64,000 nucleotides of DNA. Origin: Cornus controversa (Eukaryota > Streptophyta > Magnoliopsida > Cornales > Cornaceae). The translations under genes were made by a program, and so were the position numbers. The DNA is taken from NCBI GenBank assembly GCA_026545225.1, contig CM048854.1, positions 26,208,730-26,272,729 on the forward strand, read 5' to 3'. How positions within the stretch are numbered: the stretch's first letter is position 1; the number at the start of each line of letters is the position of its first letter. Positions 11,418-23,566 of this stretch are shown here, in pieces. The notes beneath the pieces are model-generated. The model made no database searches. It saw nothing but the letters and a program-made list of their open reading frames with translations, and was not told where the DNA came from.

Positions 11418-12758
11418 TGTATGTACAAATGATGATGACTCAATATTTGAAAAGGAGATGGGCCGAGTTTAGTGTAGGGTTGGCTTAAAAATGGTGGCTA
11501 TTATGAGCTGGCTGTGTGGGTTGGTAGCTTGTGTTGGTTTGGTCCGGCAGTGGATGGTGGTGACAATGGGTTTAGTCTAATAAATTGGATTGGATTTGAA
11601 TTAATGACGGGCTGAACTTGGTATTGGAACTGGGCTTGGGGATTAGACCTCAGAATTGATTGGGTTTTGTTTGATTTGGAACAATTAATTGGGCTGGTTT
11701 AATTGGCTTAAAGATGGGTTGGGCTTGAGACTTGAATTTAAATTCGACTTTCCTTGGACTTTGGATACGCAATGACGTGTGACACCATTCCGGCATAGCA
11801 ATGGGTGGTGATCATTTCATCCTTCTTGGAATTGGAGATTTTTGGAGTTCTCACTCCAAATTGAGGTAGGGCTGCTAGACTCATCCTTACTTTAATTCTA
11901 TAGGTCCCTTATCTGTGACATGAAAGATAGGATTGTGATTCCTTGAGTTTAGGGTCTTGTGTATTTATATGTAAATAGAATATGAATTATGCATATGTAT
12001 ATGTCTAACATGTTAGTTAGGACTTGTATATGTTGCATATATGATATTGATATTATGAATGCTTTTGTTGAAATTTTGTTCAATTGATGAAAATGTGAAA
12101 ATATGATTTTCAATGTAGAGCTGTGCATGAAAGATATGATTTTCTTGAAATTGCATAAGCATGTTGATTTTCATGAAGTGAGTGAATGACATTGTGACAA
12201 TCTTGAGTTGAGACGGAAAATGCATTGATCTGGTAAAATGCATTATGTTGTGTGGATAAGTGCATTGATGTGATTATATGCACTATGTGAAAAGTGATAT
12301 TTTTGGGGTATGTGTGAGAATTAATAAGGGTTTCGAACCCTAGGGTGTAAGACCCAAAACTTGGCCAAGCAGGTATCGCTTCCGTCGAGTTAGTAGCCCA
12401 AAAAGCGTGAGCAGAGTATCTGGTCCCAAAACGACCCTTACTACGGACTGTGACAAGTGAAATCCTCAGTTGAATTAATTTTTGAAAATTTGTGGCGTGA
12501 GTTATATATATTTTAATTGTGACTTTTCCAATTTGATAAATAAATGCATATGCATTGAAATGTGAAGCATCACACATGATTTGAAAAACGTGATCATTTA
12601 TGGGTAAAAAGCATGGATATCTATCATGTAGAAATGTAGTGATTTCATATGCATCCATCCATGGCCGCCTGAGTAAGAATAGAGTTGGGTGGATCATTTA
12701 TACTGAGTCGTAGTGGTGCTCACCCCCTATTTATAAATTATTTTTCAGATAAATCATC

Positions 12759-13326
12759 TGTAATACCCCGCTCCAACATATGGTATGATATTATCTGCTT
12801 TGGGCCTGAGCCCGCACGATTTTGCTCTTAGGTTTTACCCCAAAAGGCCTCATACCATTTGAAGAGAACATACTACATATAAGCGCATCCCCTTTTCCAT
12901 ACCAGGCGATGTGGGATTGAGCACCCTATACCCTGTCAGTGTGGTAGCTCAGCCTAGTGTCTCTCTTTCCACCCGCCCACTCACACCCGTCCACAAGGGT
13001 TACTACAATCCACCCCTACGAGGCCCGACGTCCTCATCAGCACACTTCCGGCTGGGTTCAGGCTCTGATACCAACTGTAATACCCCGCTCCAACACATAG
13101 TATGATATTGTCCGCTTTGGGCCTGAGCCTGCACGGTTTTGCTCTTGGGTTTTACCCCAAAAGTCCTCATACCATTTGAAGAGAACATACTACATATAAG
13201 CACATCCCCTTTTCCACACCCAGGCGATGTGGGATTGAGCACCCTGTACCCTGTCAGTGTGGTAGCTCAGCCCAGTGTTTGTCTTTTGCACCCGCCCACT
13301 CACACCCGTCCACAAGGGTTACTACA
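12759..13326 (-). mobile_element. TRIM (miniature LTR retrotransposon), structurally whole
   Basis: Two direct repeats of about 250 bp (12759-13007 and 13076-13326), both beginning TGTAATACCCC and ending TTACTACA, flank only 68 bp of internal sequence. In minus sense the internal part starts with a tRNA-iMet primer site (complement of GGCTCTGATACCAA, 13061-13074) and ends in a G-rich polypurine-like tract. The flanks are TCATC and GCATC, a near-perfect 5-bp target duplication. It has no coding capacity, as expected for TRIMs. The two LTRs are very similar, suggesting a fairly young insertion into the older LTR. Confidence 0.88.
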
Positions 13327-13750
13327 GCATCACCGGAGGATGAGGCTTAGAGTGCTAGAGTGATTTGAAAGAATACTTTTGAATTTCTCTTTGGATATAG
13401 TGTTATGAATTGTATATTTGACTATCCATGCCGGCATGTGGCATGTGGATTATATTGATATGAGATTGGAATTACATTTATGTAACTTGTATTTATATGG
13501 GTCCATGGATATTAGAAATGTGAGTTAGTGCTTATACATTGTGCAAAAACTTGTATAAGGATTATGAGAGTGTTGAGATATAAATTGATGATTTAGAATA
13601 TGTGTATGTAAGCTTCCGCATTGACTTAAGAGTTGAGACCTCGGCACGGTGATGGAATCTCCGATGACCGAGGCTTTGATGTGTGATTTCATGAGTTCAC
13701 ACCCCGCTTTTTTCGCTCTTAACCAGGTGTCGGAAGCCGAGGCGTGATAG

Positions 13751-14155
13751 AAATGACCTAGTAAGCAAAACCCAATAGCTTATGCTACTAGCCCATGTCA
13801 TTTTTTAGCCAAAAACCCTCGTTTAGGTTTCCAAAACTACGATTTTTCATCTTATAGGAAGACTGTTGAATATTTCAGAAATTTTGTTCGTGAATCAAAC
13901 GAACTCAAAATTGGCTGAAATTTAATATTTAGTAATTTTTAATTATTAGGTTTCTTATGTATGTATTTTTTAAAAAAATTTGGATGAAGTTTATTTTTAG
14001 CAATTGTCTTGTTGTGGTAATTTCCTTTAGTTTTTAGGTTTTCTTGTACTGTTAGGATTAGGATTTCTTTACAATAAATACATGTACTATATAGAGCAGA
14101 TTATGCAGTCCATTTAATTGTCAAGTAACCGTGAATAGTGTCAATGAACAGTACC
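13751..14155. other. Unassigned 0.4-kb spacer
   Basis: AT-rich sequence between two LTR regions. I see no gene. The TTAGGATTAGGATTTC run and the AATAAATACATG run near 14050-14090 look like LTR remnants, but no family is assignable. Confidence 0.4.
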
Positions 14156-16140
14156 TGTAATACCCTAAAATTTGAGGATATTTAATTTGGGGTTTTAATT
14201 ATTTAAATTTTTCATTTTGTGTTGTTTCAAATGTTTTAGTTAATGTTTGTGAATGTCTGTTCTTTGTTTTACTGAAAATTTGAGACAATTTCAGAAAAGT
14301 AAATTCAGACTTTTAAAAACAAATTTTGCACGGAAACCTAAGATTAGAGCTAGGTTTAGATACTTGATATTTAAATTGAGGTGTTGGCTTTATTCTGGGC
14401 TTTTCTTTTAATTAATTGTTTAATTTACTATAATTGTTTCTTTGCTAAATGTTCTTAATTAATTGTATGGTGTTTAAAACAGTTTATGTGAGTATGTTAA
14501 ACTCATTTTACGTTCATAGTACGTTGTGGTATTTTTATTTGTTTAAATTAATAAAGAGGATGATAGGATTTACATGATATTAATTAGCATACTTCTAAGT
14601 ATGTTAAATTTTTATTTAAATGTTAATTATTCAGGCGTGTCAAGATCGCCTAATACCTAATAATATATCTATGCATTATATTTGGCATTTTGGGATTACC
14701 AAGACGTGTCGGGATCACCTAATACCTAATAAGGTATCTATGTATCATATTTAGCATGTTGGGATTGCCAAGGCGTGTCGGGATCACCTAATATCTAATA
14801 AGGTATCAATGCATTATATTTGACATGTTGGGATTGCGAAGGCGTGTTAGGATCGCCTAATACCTAATAAGGTATCTATACATTATAATTGGCATATCAG
14901 GATTGCCAGGGTATGTCAGGATTGCCTAATACCTAATAAGGTATCATTATATTTTATTTGGGGCATGTCAGGATTGCCTAATATCTAATAAGAAAGTTTC
15001 TTGTTATATATTCGAGCATGTTAGGATTGCTTCTTGTGTAAACTTAAAACTAGTCCGCACTTGCATTGAGATAACTGATGGGGTAGTGTAGTGTGTGGGG
15101 CGGCTCTATTCTTGAGTCACAGGGTTAATAGGGGATATATTTATGAACTTGTAGGTTATATTTAATTGTATATAAACATAAATTTGGTGTTTTGGGAAAA
15201 GATTATTGGTGGAGGCAGGATAGATTTGCCTAATACCTTGTAAGACATTTGTAGAATATATGGAGGAATGAATGGTGGGATTTCCTAAAATCTAATTAGA
15301 AAACTTAGCGTGTCCTGGCATGTTAGGATTGCCTATGGTTTGAACTTAGAAATTTGTAATACCTTAATTGGGATAATGGATGGGTTGGTTCGAAACATAA
15401 TTCTAATTATTTATAAGATAGGAGATTAAATGATAAAATGGTATAGTTATATCTATACTTTATTGTCCCTCATATATAGGGTATGTTTATCAGTCAGCAG
15501 TCTCACCATTATATATATATATGGCATGTCAGGATTACCTTTTTATAATTATAATTTGTTATTATTCATTACTATGTAAAATTGTTTATCAATTACTTTA
15601 TAATCATAGAATTTGTGTATTTATCATGTAGTTTAGATTATTGGGATGTGAGATGATTGGTTTATCGGTTCTCTGATTGGGATGTAGTAGAGAGGACTTG
15701 GTCGTGGGTTTAACCCACTCTTTGTTGGTATTTCAAGTTATAGACTGTTCCAACCACAGAGTTAAGTTTGGAATTCTTCTTAAATTCACGTGTCTATAGT
15801 CTATTCAAGTTGTTCATTGTAGGGACTCTATCTTTAATTATTAGATATTTTACAATTTTGTAAACATTGATTTATGGATTTGGATTAGGGGTCCTTGGTT
15901 TACTGGATTCCTGAGATGTATTTAATTGAGGATGTTGGTATATACTCCAAATTAAATTACGAAATAGTTATGGAGATTTATGGTTCAGGATTTATTATTT
16001 ATTAGATTTTCTTTCTACTATTAAATTTCTTCTTTATTGTATCTTGTACTCTATGCTTGTTTATTATCATTTGTTGGCATTTCTTAATTTTTTGTGTATA
16101 AGGCTAGCCAACTTATGCATGGAAATTAGGGGGTGTCACA
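14156..16140 (+). mobile_element. Gypsy solo LTR, about 2.0 kb
   Basis: It runs from TGTAATACCC to GGGGGTGTCACA and is the best-preserved copy in the window of the LTR family also seen at 3023-8692 and 60223-62876. Neither a polypurine tract on the left nor a primer site on the right adjoins it, so it stands alone. The flanking pentamers (GTACC and ATTTT) do not match, so an ectopic exchange or decay is likely. Confidence 0.75.
14634..15060 (+). repeat. Minisatellite of the word GGCATGTYAGGATTGCC with TAATACCTAATAAGGTAT
   Basis: At least ten copies of the word lie near 14634, 14681, 14702, 14753, 14772, 14822, 14841, 14890, 14909, 14961 and 15013, with scattered extra copies near 15213, 15316 and 15522. 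Long and short units alternate. The word has inverted ends (GGCA/TGCC), and the linked ATACCTAATAAGGTAT is a 6-bp stem with a 4-base loop. The related LTRs at 3023-5248 and 60223-62876 carry shorter arrays. Confidence 0.85.
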
Positions 16141-19100
16141 ATTTTTATGCCATTTTTGGACACTTTTATTTAAAGTGTCCACGTTTCTAAATATTTAAAT
16201 TACTTAATTTACGTGTTATCATTCAATGCATGATTAGTTGTTCAATTCATGTTTTCTCATTTAACACATGCTAGTTGTTCAATATATGTTCGAATCATGT
16301 TTTATCATTCAACTCATGTTTAGAATTTCAATGCATACTCAATTATATGTTTAGTTGTTTAATCTATGTTTTCTTATTCAAATCATGCTCACGTACACTT
16401 ATGCCTACTTGTTCATATACTCAATTGCTCTTATGTTTACATACTTCTATGTTTCAAAACATGCTTTCAATCAATCCTCACATGATGATATGCTCACATG
16501 TTTTTATATGCTTTCAATAAATTCTCACATTCTGATATACTCACATATTTTTACATGATTTCAATAAATTCTCATAGGATGGCATGCTCACATGATTTCA
16601 AACATACTTTTGAAAGAATGCTCACATGATTTTACATGCTTTCAATACATGCTTACATGATTACTTGCTCACATGTGTCTATACATATTTACAATACATG
16701 CTCATATACTAAAATACATGTTTTCTTTTTCAACACCTGCCTATATGCTTAACCTCCATATATGTTAACACCATAGGGATTCTAAGCACAGCTCAACTTC
16801 CATACATGTTAAAGCCTTCGGAATTTTAAGCACACCTCAACTTCCATACATATTAAAGCTTAGGGATTCTAAGCACACTTTCCATTATTAAGCTCATTCC
16901 CTAGGATAATTCCAACTTCTTAAACAACCCATTGAGCTTAAATCTTGTTTGAGTCTCATGACTCATTTCATTCCAATTCAAAAATGGTCACGGGGACCTT
17001 AAACCCACTTAGCTTATATCTCGTTTGAATCCCATGACTCATTTCATTCCAACTCAACACGGTTACGAGCACCTTAAACCCATTGAGCTTATATATCATT
17101 TGAATCCCATGATTTATTTCATTCCAACTCAAAACAGTCATGGGGACCTTAAATCCATTGCACTTACATTTTATTTGAGTCTTCGACTCATTTCAATTCA
17201 AGAACGGTTATCATACATACACTTCATTCGAGTCCTCAACTCATTTCAATTCAAAAATTGTTAGGGGACCTTAAACCCATTGCGCTTACACTTCATTCAA
17301 GTCTTCGACTCATTTCAATTCAAGAACAGTCACGGGTGCCTTAAACCCATCAACCTTTAATATCATTTGAGTCTTCGACTCATTTCAATTCAAGAATGGT
17401 TACGGATACCTTAAACCCTGCAAGTTCCAATTTCATTTAAGTTATCGACTTATTCCAATTCAATTTATGGCCACGAGGACATTCAACCCATTGAGCTTTA
17501 ATATCATTCGAGTCTTTGACTCATTTCATTTCAGAAAACGGTCACGGGGACCTTAAACCCAATGCACTTTCAATATCATTCGAGTATTTGACTAATCCTA
17601 ATTCAAGAATGTTCACGGGGACCTTAAACCGATCGACCTTCAATATCATTCGAGCCTTCGACTCATTTCAATCCAAGAACGGTCATGGGGACCTTAAACC
17701 CATTTAGCTCAAATTTTATTCAAGTCATCGATGCATTTCAATTCAATTTATACTTACAAGGACCTTAAACCCATCGAGCTTTAATATCATTCGAGTCTTT
17801 AACTTATTTCAATTCAGGAAATAGTCACGGAAACCTTAAACCATTGCACTTTCAATTTCATTTAAGTCTTCGACTCATCCCAATTCAAGAACGGTCACGA
17901 GGACCTTAAACCCATCGAGCTTTAATATCATTCGAGTCTTTTACTTATTTTAATTCAGGAATCGATCACAGGGACCTTAAACCAATTGCCCTTTCAATAT
18001 CATTCAAGTCTTCGACTTATCCCAATTCAAGAATGGTTACGGGGAACTTAAACCCATTGAGCTTCAATAATATTTGACTTTTTGACTCATTTGAATTCAA
18101 GAACAGTAACGGGGACCTTAACCCATTTTGTTCATATTTCATTCGAGTCATCAACTAATTTTAAATTAGAACGATCATAGGGACCATAAACCCACACTCA
18201 ATTCAATTCACGATCACGGGCACCATAACCCGATCAAGCTTCAATATCATTCGAGTCTTCAACTTATTTCAATTCAATCACGAGGACCTTAAACCTACCG
18301 TGCTTACACTTCAACTCATTTTAACTCAACATGGTCACGGGGACCTCAAGCTCATTTCACTTCAGCATCATTCGAGTCATCGACTCATCCTCAACTCAAA
18401 ACGGTCACAGGGACCATAAACCCATACTCATTCTTAACTCAGAATGGTCATGGGGACCATAAACCCACTCTCAATTCAAAACAGTTATAAGGACTATAAC
18501 CTAGGGAACAGTTACAAGGACCATAAACCCAATCTCAACTATGAACGGTCATAGGGACTATAAACCTTCTCTTAATTCAAAACAGTCGCGGGGACCTTAA
18601 CCTAGGAAACGATCACGAGGACCCTAACCTAAGAAACGATCGTGGGATCCTTAACATAGGAAACGGTCAGAGTGACCTTCACCTAGGAAACGATCTTGGG
18701 GACCTTAACCTAGTAAACGGTCATAGGGACGTTAACCTAGGAAATGGTCACAAGAAACATAAACATACTCTTAACATAGTAACGGTTATGGGGGGACCAT
18801 AAACCCACTTTTAGTTCAGCAACGGTCACAAGGACCTTATACCCCTTCAACCGAACTACGTTTGACCTGATCCTTAGATAACCCCAAGGTACGTAGGCAA
18901 TCTGGACAGTCTCAAATTCGGTCCCACCATCATCATAATTCCTATTCATTCATAGTAATTTCCTCCATATTTCATGCGTTTGACCTAATTACCTTCATCG
19001 GGATACGTAGGCAGCTTAGGCGACCTCAGGTTCGTTCATATTTCCCATCCAACTCCCACTCTTCTTTCTTCCTTTTATAAATATATACATATGCATATTA

Positions 19101-19340
19101 GACCATTTTTTTTCTTTTCATGAACATAATCATCTTTAGAATAGCAAAGCATCTTGAGGATTAGGTTACTTTATTCTATATGAACATTGTGGGGTGCCTA
19201 ACACCCTCCCCACACATAACTAAACTCCCAGACTCACTAATCTAGTTTCAAAATATCACATAGTAGTCATTCAATCGGGCCTGCACATAAATCAACAATC
19301 TCAAGTAACATAACACACCAAAACTTAATGTTAGGTGGCA
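16141..19340. mobile_element. Tat/Ogre-like Gypsy LTR or untranslated region (fragment)
   Basis: Between 18840 and 19020 there are two copies of a block of the type TTTGACCTGAT...TACGTAGGCA. Near 19192 lies GGGGTGCCTAACACCCTCCCC-type sequence, followed at about 19334 by TGGCAACTC, which resembles the tRNA-Arg primer site used by Tat/Ogre elements. These are recalled family traits; no coding domain is present to confirm them. The left part (16200-16720) is rich in CTCACATGAT and ACATGCTTTCAAT words. Confidence 0.45.
16920..18790 (+). repeat. Large degenerate minisatellite, about 70-bp units shrinking to about 31 bp
   Basis: The unit core is GGTCACGGGGACCTTAAACCC plus GAGTCTTCGACTCATTTCAA. Starts recur roughly every 70 bp from 16990 to 18300. 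The period then falls to about 36-50 bp (18330-18580) and to about 31 bp (18590-18750, GAAACGGTCACGGGGACC type). Two mini-hairpins recur in each long unit: GAGTC-TTC-GACTC and GGTC-N5-GACC. Tat/Ogre-type elements are known for tandem repeats in noncoding parts. Confidence 0.85.
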
Positions 19341-19800
19341 ACTCTAAGAACATATCATCTCTTTCTTCAGCCCAATGCAAACTCCGTTGAAATAGACAGA
19401 ATGGAATGACAATTGGGCAACGATCCCCAAATCCACTCCTTGGGGTAACCATCCAGCATGGCATGCGAAATTTATGGGTGCAACAATAACTGTCACAATG
19501 CAACCGAACTCCACCTTGATGAACACCAAGTTCCTTGACCCTTCACTCAGAAAACTTCCTATACTCCGCTCCACTATAGGCCTCTAGGCCCTCCTAAATG
19601 ACCTAGAGCCAAATGTAACTCCTCATTATAATATGAGCGATAACCTAACATATATGACTCAAGGTTAGGAAGTTGTTACAAATAACAATATTTTTTATTT
19701 CCATATTTATTATTTCAAAATTACCTTTTTTTTTAAGACCTGCAATTGCTCAATTAATTATTATATAGTAATTTTAACTCGAATAAACTAAGTTGATGAG
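19341..19800. other. Spacer without a recognisable gene
   Basis: Short overlapping open frames on the minus strand (19267-19574) show no known domain and overlap the retroelement-like flank. A block near 19570-19600 (GGCCCTCCTAAATGACCTAGAG) resembles the start of the Copia LTR fragments at 25755, 32575 and 44100, hinting at another small remnant. Confidence 0.4.
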
Positions 19801-20363
19801 TAGGCCAGGCAAATGGGCAGGTTGAATATGGGTTGTGACCCATATTTTACCCACTTGTAGTGGGTCAAATACGGGTCAGATCAACACAGGTTAAGAATGT
19901 TTGGGTTTAAGTCGATCTCTATTTGGATATCATATACCAAAGCACAAAATGTAGGTTGACTATGTTTTCCTACACAGCCTACAACTCCTTTGCCAAAATC
20001 TACCTTGTCCGAATCAATGTTCTTCATGTTGATCTCGATAAACATATTTTTAGAGATCGAGAGAGAGAGCACAATAGATCATGGAGAGAGAAGGACATGT
20101 CGAAGATTGGGGAGAGTGAGAGGGAGAGAGAGGGGGGAGCAATGTGGTTTACTTTACAAATACCGGTTAGTATGGAATAGGGTATGGACCACTCTCTTTC
20201 TTTTACAAATACGAATGAAATATGGGTAGAATATGGTCATTTAACCCACAAATTAATGGGTGTAATTTTATCCAACCTGTTTTTGACCCGTATAGAAAAA
20301 TAAGCCACCCAAATCCATTTATTAGTGGGTGGGTTTGCGAGTCAATGCATATTTTGCCACCCT
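19801..20363. mobile_element. Putative non-autonomous hAT-like element
   Basis: The left edge (GGCCAGGCAAATGGGCAGG near 19803) and the reverse complement of the right edge (GGGTGGCAAAATATGC near 20363) form imperfect terminal inverted repeats of the style seen in plant hAT MITEs. Both subterminal regions are rich in GGGTCAAATA/GACCC words. There is no transposase. The ends are too degraded to define the 8-bp target duplication. Confidence 0.4.
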
Positions 20364-20739
20364 ATTGATAAGATACCATCGAAACTTGAACTACATTTTA
20401 TTTTGTCCATGACGATATCGGGTCTCTTAGAACTTTTTTTAGCTAATTAGTTCTTCTAAAATAATCTCCCATCAATTGCAATGGGTAATTAAATCAAAAA
20501 TTTTATGTACTAGGAATTAATTATTAAGAAGTTCATATGACCAAAAGATCAATTATAGTATAATTGTACTTACATGTAATAGAAATTATAATGTTATAAG
20601 TTTTAGAATTAGCCATAGTATATATCCAATTCACTTGTATGTAATTGATTTCACTAAAAATCAACTCGATCTTAGTACTGATTCAAAGTGATTAATTAAT
20701 ACATAGTTTTATTTATAGAATAATTTTATGATTAGATAG

Positions 20740-20783
<44 letters not shown>

Positions 20784-20980
20784 CCACTATGTGTGAATAA
20801 TATAGCATTTGTGCGAGAATTATTAGTTCAAAGTAACTTGGATCAAGAAGGATGTATCAGTACCTTAGTGGAGAACTTATTACAACTATATATGACCATT
20901 TTTTAACTTAATTTATAATGTTTTGTGATGCGAAATGACCATATTTCAAATTGAGACTATTAAAAATAGTACGTGACATG
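20364..20980. other. AT-rich spacer with a (TA)n(TG)n microsatellite
   Basis: No gene is seen. A TA run followed by a TG run occupies about 20739-20782. Confidence 0.6.
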
Positions 20981-21480
20981 CACCAATTAATTAATCTCAA
21001 AAAGACCATTTTTCATTAATTTATCTATACATGTACTCTTGGTTCTGTAAATCTCACTGAATTTGATATCAGTAATAACTTATGTCAGTAAGCTTTGTGA
21101 GTTGGGTCTTGATGTCATTTTCATTAATACATATATATACCATTGGTCGTTAGAATTTATCATTTATAAATATTTAGTTAATTGAAAAATATAATATTTG
21201 TAGAGTTTGTAAAGTTTAATTGCTAGAATTACTTATAAATGTAGTTGTAAAGTTTTTTAAGTTATTATTTACTTATCTACAGTTGACAGACACCAATTAA
21301 TCAATCTCAAAAATCCAATTTTTATTAATATATATACACACACACTCACACCATTGGTCGTTAAAATTTATCATTTACAAATTCTTTGTTAATTGAAAAC
21401 TATAGTTGTAAATTTTGATTATTAACTATTACTTATAAATGTATTTGTAGAGCTTGTTAAGTAAATTTAACTACTTACGA
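20981..21480. repeat. Imperfect tandem duplication, about 300-bp offset
   Basis: The block CACCAATTAATYAATCTCAAAA occurs near 20983 and 21290. The block CCATTGGTCGTTARAATTTA occurs near 21139 and 21352. Both are followed by similar sequence. The copies differ by many substitutions, so the duplication is old. Confidence 0.65.
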
Positions 21481-21674
21481 ATTACTACTTATATAATATA
21501 TTTTAATTAACAGTTTATGTTTCAACTTTGACCATTTTGCAAAAAATAACAAAAATGATTTTAAAAAATTTTCAAAATTAAATTTATAATTTTATTCAAA
21601 AACAATTGTCTAATGAATTCAATTATTTTAATTAGTATAAATCAATATTCTACAATCAGAAAAAAGCTAGACAT

Positions 21675-21970
21675 TAGGCGACAAACACAAATTTTGTCCC
21701 TAAAACCAAAGAATTTGTGACAGTATTTTTTGTCCCTAAAATTAATTATTTGCGACAAATATTTTGTCCCTAAAGTACAACTTTTTGCAACAAAGCATGT
21801 TTGTTGCAAAAAATTATACATTGGCAACAAATTCAAATTTTGTTGCAAAAACTAATGACAAAGTATTTTTTTTTCCTAAAGTTAATTCTTTTCCGACAAT
21901 GTTTTTGTCCCTAAAGTTTTAGTTTTTGCAACAAACGAAAATTTTGTCTGTAAATGCAATATTTGGGACA
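21675..21970. repeat. Cluster of TTTTGTCCCTAAA / TTTGCAACAAA words (possible MITE)
   Basis: The word TTTGTCCCTAAA recurs near 21693, 21730, 21767 and 21905 and alternates with GCGACAAA and TTGCAACAAA. A perfect 13-bp inverted repeat (TTTTTGCAACAAA, 5-bp spacer) is centred near 21797. Such subterminal word clusters occur in CACTA- or Mutator-like MITEs, but no clean ends or target duplication were found. Confidence 0.5.
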
Positions 21971-22238
21971 AATAATTATAAGTATAAATGCAATCTTGAG
22001 TATATATTCTTAACGTCATTAATCAATAGCCACCCAAAGTAGCCAAAAAATGACGCCTTGGAACCCACCAACTAAATCAAAGTAGCTATTAATTAATACG
22101 TACAAAGGTTCACACTCCTCTCACAATTGAGATCCACTCTCCATGACACTGATGAGGAGTAATTGGTACGATGACACTCACAATCAACTCTAAATAAACA
22201 CATCGTTGATTCGGTTCACTTCTTTCTTTAAAAGAGAG

Positions 22239-23566
22239 TGTGAGTTGTGCAGTGCGGAAGCGGCTGTAAAAGTTTGATTAAAACCTAGAGGGGAGTGAAT
22301 ACGGTTACTTGCTCGTTTGCTTAATTTTTTAGATTATCCCAAATTTTAAGTCCAATTTAAATTAAAGCAATTCCATAAAGAAAGTAAATAAATAAAGTGT
22401 AATAAAGCAAAGAATGCACCAGATATACGTGAAAAATCGAGATCGAAAAAAACCACGGGTGAGGCTTGTCGCCCCGGAAAACCAAATCCACTATCATCAA
22501 AGCAAAGTATAACAGACTTTATCCCAAACTCACATCATCTCTATTTTGAATAGAACTTGATGCGCAATGCCTCAGGCTTACTCTTACGACTCCCTAGTTC
22601 AATTGTTGCAAACTTTCGGCTAACGTCACAATTCTTTTAGAAGAGTAATTGGAAGAACACGAACACTCAGCAAGTATTTTATCCCCTTTTAAATGTGATC
22701 TTCATTTCCCTCCTCGCCAATGAACAATTGTAGAAAAAATCAAACGATCCAATAACTTGATATATAAGAAATCTCTAAAGCAGTCGTTGAATGATTGATC
22801 AAGCAAAGAGAGAAACACAACCTAAATCTCTCATATTGTATATATGTGTGTGATCTCTCAAAGAAACATAAACAAAAATTAAAGAAGAATTCTCTATCAC
22901 AAAATATCTCTATGTTTTCTCTCTCTAAATATAATATTTTCGATGTGTATTCAAAGCTCTATGAGAGAAAATTCAGATGATGTTTTTACAGATGTTAAAA
23001 ATCCAAATTTTTCTTGAAAAAAAAGTTTAAAATCACTAGGAAATGAATTACAAAGTTTAAGAAAATTTTATAGCCAAAAGCTATATCAGGAGGCTTGGAC
23101 CGGTCCAACCCATACTTGGACTAGTCCAGGGCTCTACCCCGCAAGGATTGAAGTTCTGAGACTTCATGGACATGTCCAGGGTTGAGCTAGACCAGTCCAA
23201 CCTTGAATTTTATGAAAAATAACCCAAAAATCCTAATTTTCAAGGTTGGAACCTCCGATTTTAAAATATGTGTTTTCACCACTTTAATGGACTACATGAC
23301 TTTCACACTTTATAGTGATGTCCACAGGCAATTGAAACCATCTGAAAACTTTAATCGATCAAACCCTTGTTCAATGCATTGATGCCTTTTTCTAAAGTGT
23401 CAACCTTCATGCCTTTGAAGATCATTTGCATGGTTGGTGTAGAACACTATAATCACTCTTAGTCTTCAAATGTATAATAAAGTACAAGAATATAAATGAA
23501 AGATTACAACTTAATCATACTAAGTTTTGACACCGAACATTGCCAATTATAAATTTATATGTCACA
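22239..23566 (-). mobile_element. Copia solo LTR, 1.33 kb
   Basis: The ends TGTGAGTTG and ATATGTCACA match the LTR at 42269-43455, whose adjacent primer site shows that sense is minus. The flanks GAGAG (22234-22238) and GAAAG (23567-23571) are a decayed 5-bp duplication. No internal sequence adjoins it. It carries the GGACYRGTCC word array at 23090-23205. Confidence 0.8.
23090..23205. repeat. Word array GGACCGGTCC in the Copia U3
   Basis: Four versions (GGACCGGTCC, GGACTAGTCC, GGACATGTCC and AGACCAGTCC) are spaced by about 25-45 bp. Three are perfect 10-bp palindromes with different central dinucleotides. Equivalent arrays occur at 26340-26450, 33125-33235 and 44655-44765. Confidence 0.8.

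Larger units (their letters stand above)
10140..13750 (+). mobile_element. Gypsy-type long LTR region (second family), interrupted by a TRIM
   Basis: The first 300 bp (TA-rich) match 48200-48480. Later parts match the conserved LTR blocks of 5249-8012: AATTGAGGTAGGG near 11858, GTGGTGCTCACCCC near 12712, GCCGGCATGTGGCATGTG near 13429, and the terminus-like GGCGTGATA at 13740. It contains a polypurine leader (10541-10790) and a relatively GC-rich stretch (10800-11360). Short open frames there have no recognisable domain. The outer limits are approximate. Confidence 0.5.

Noticed and set aside
12110-12697. 195-codon minus-strand frame
   Set aside because: It runs through the conserved noncoding LTR scaffold shared with other LTRs and has no known domain.
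13061-13074. tRNA-like sequence
   Set aside because: Only the primer-site complement (GCTCTGATACCAA) is present; there is no cloverleaf.
12759-13326. 5S-rRNA-bearing Cassandra element
   Set aside because: The LTR length is similar, but I could not find the 5S promoter blocks, so it is called a plain TRIM.
16920-18790. CRISPR-like regular repeat array
   Set aside because: The window is plant nuclear DNA, units are degenerate and of changing period, and there are no unique spacers or cas genes. It is a minisatellite.
19897-20229. Overlapping frames near 20 kb as a host gene
   Set aside because: They run through a GA-rich stretch inside the hAT-like remnant and have no recognised domain.
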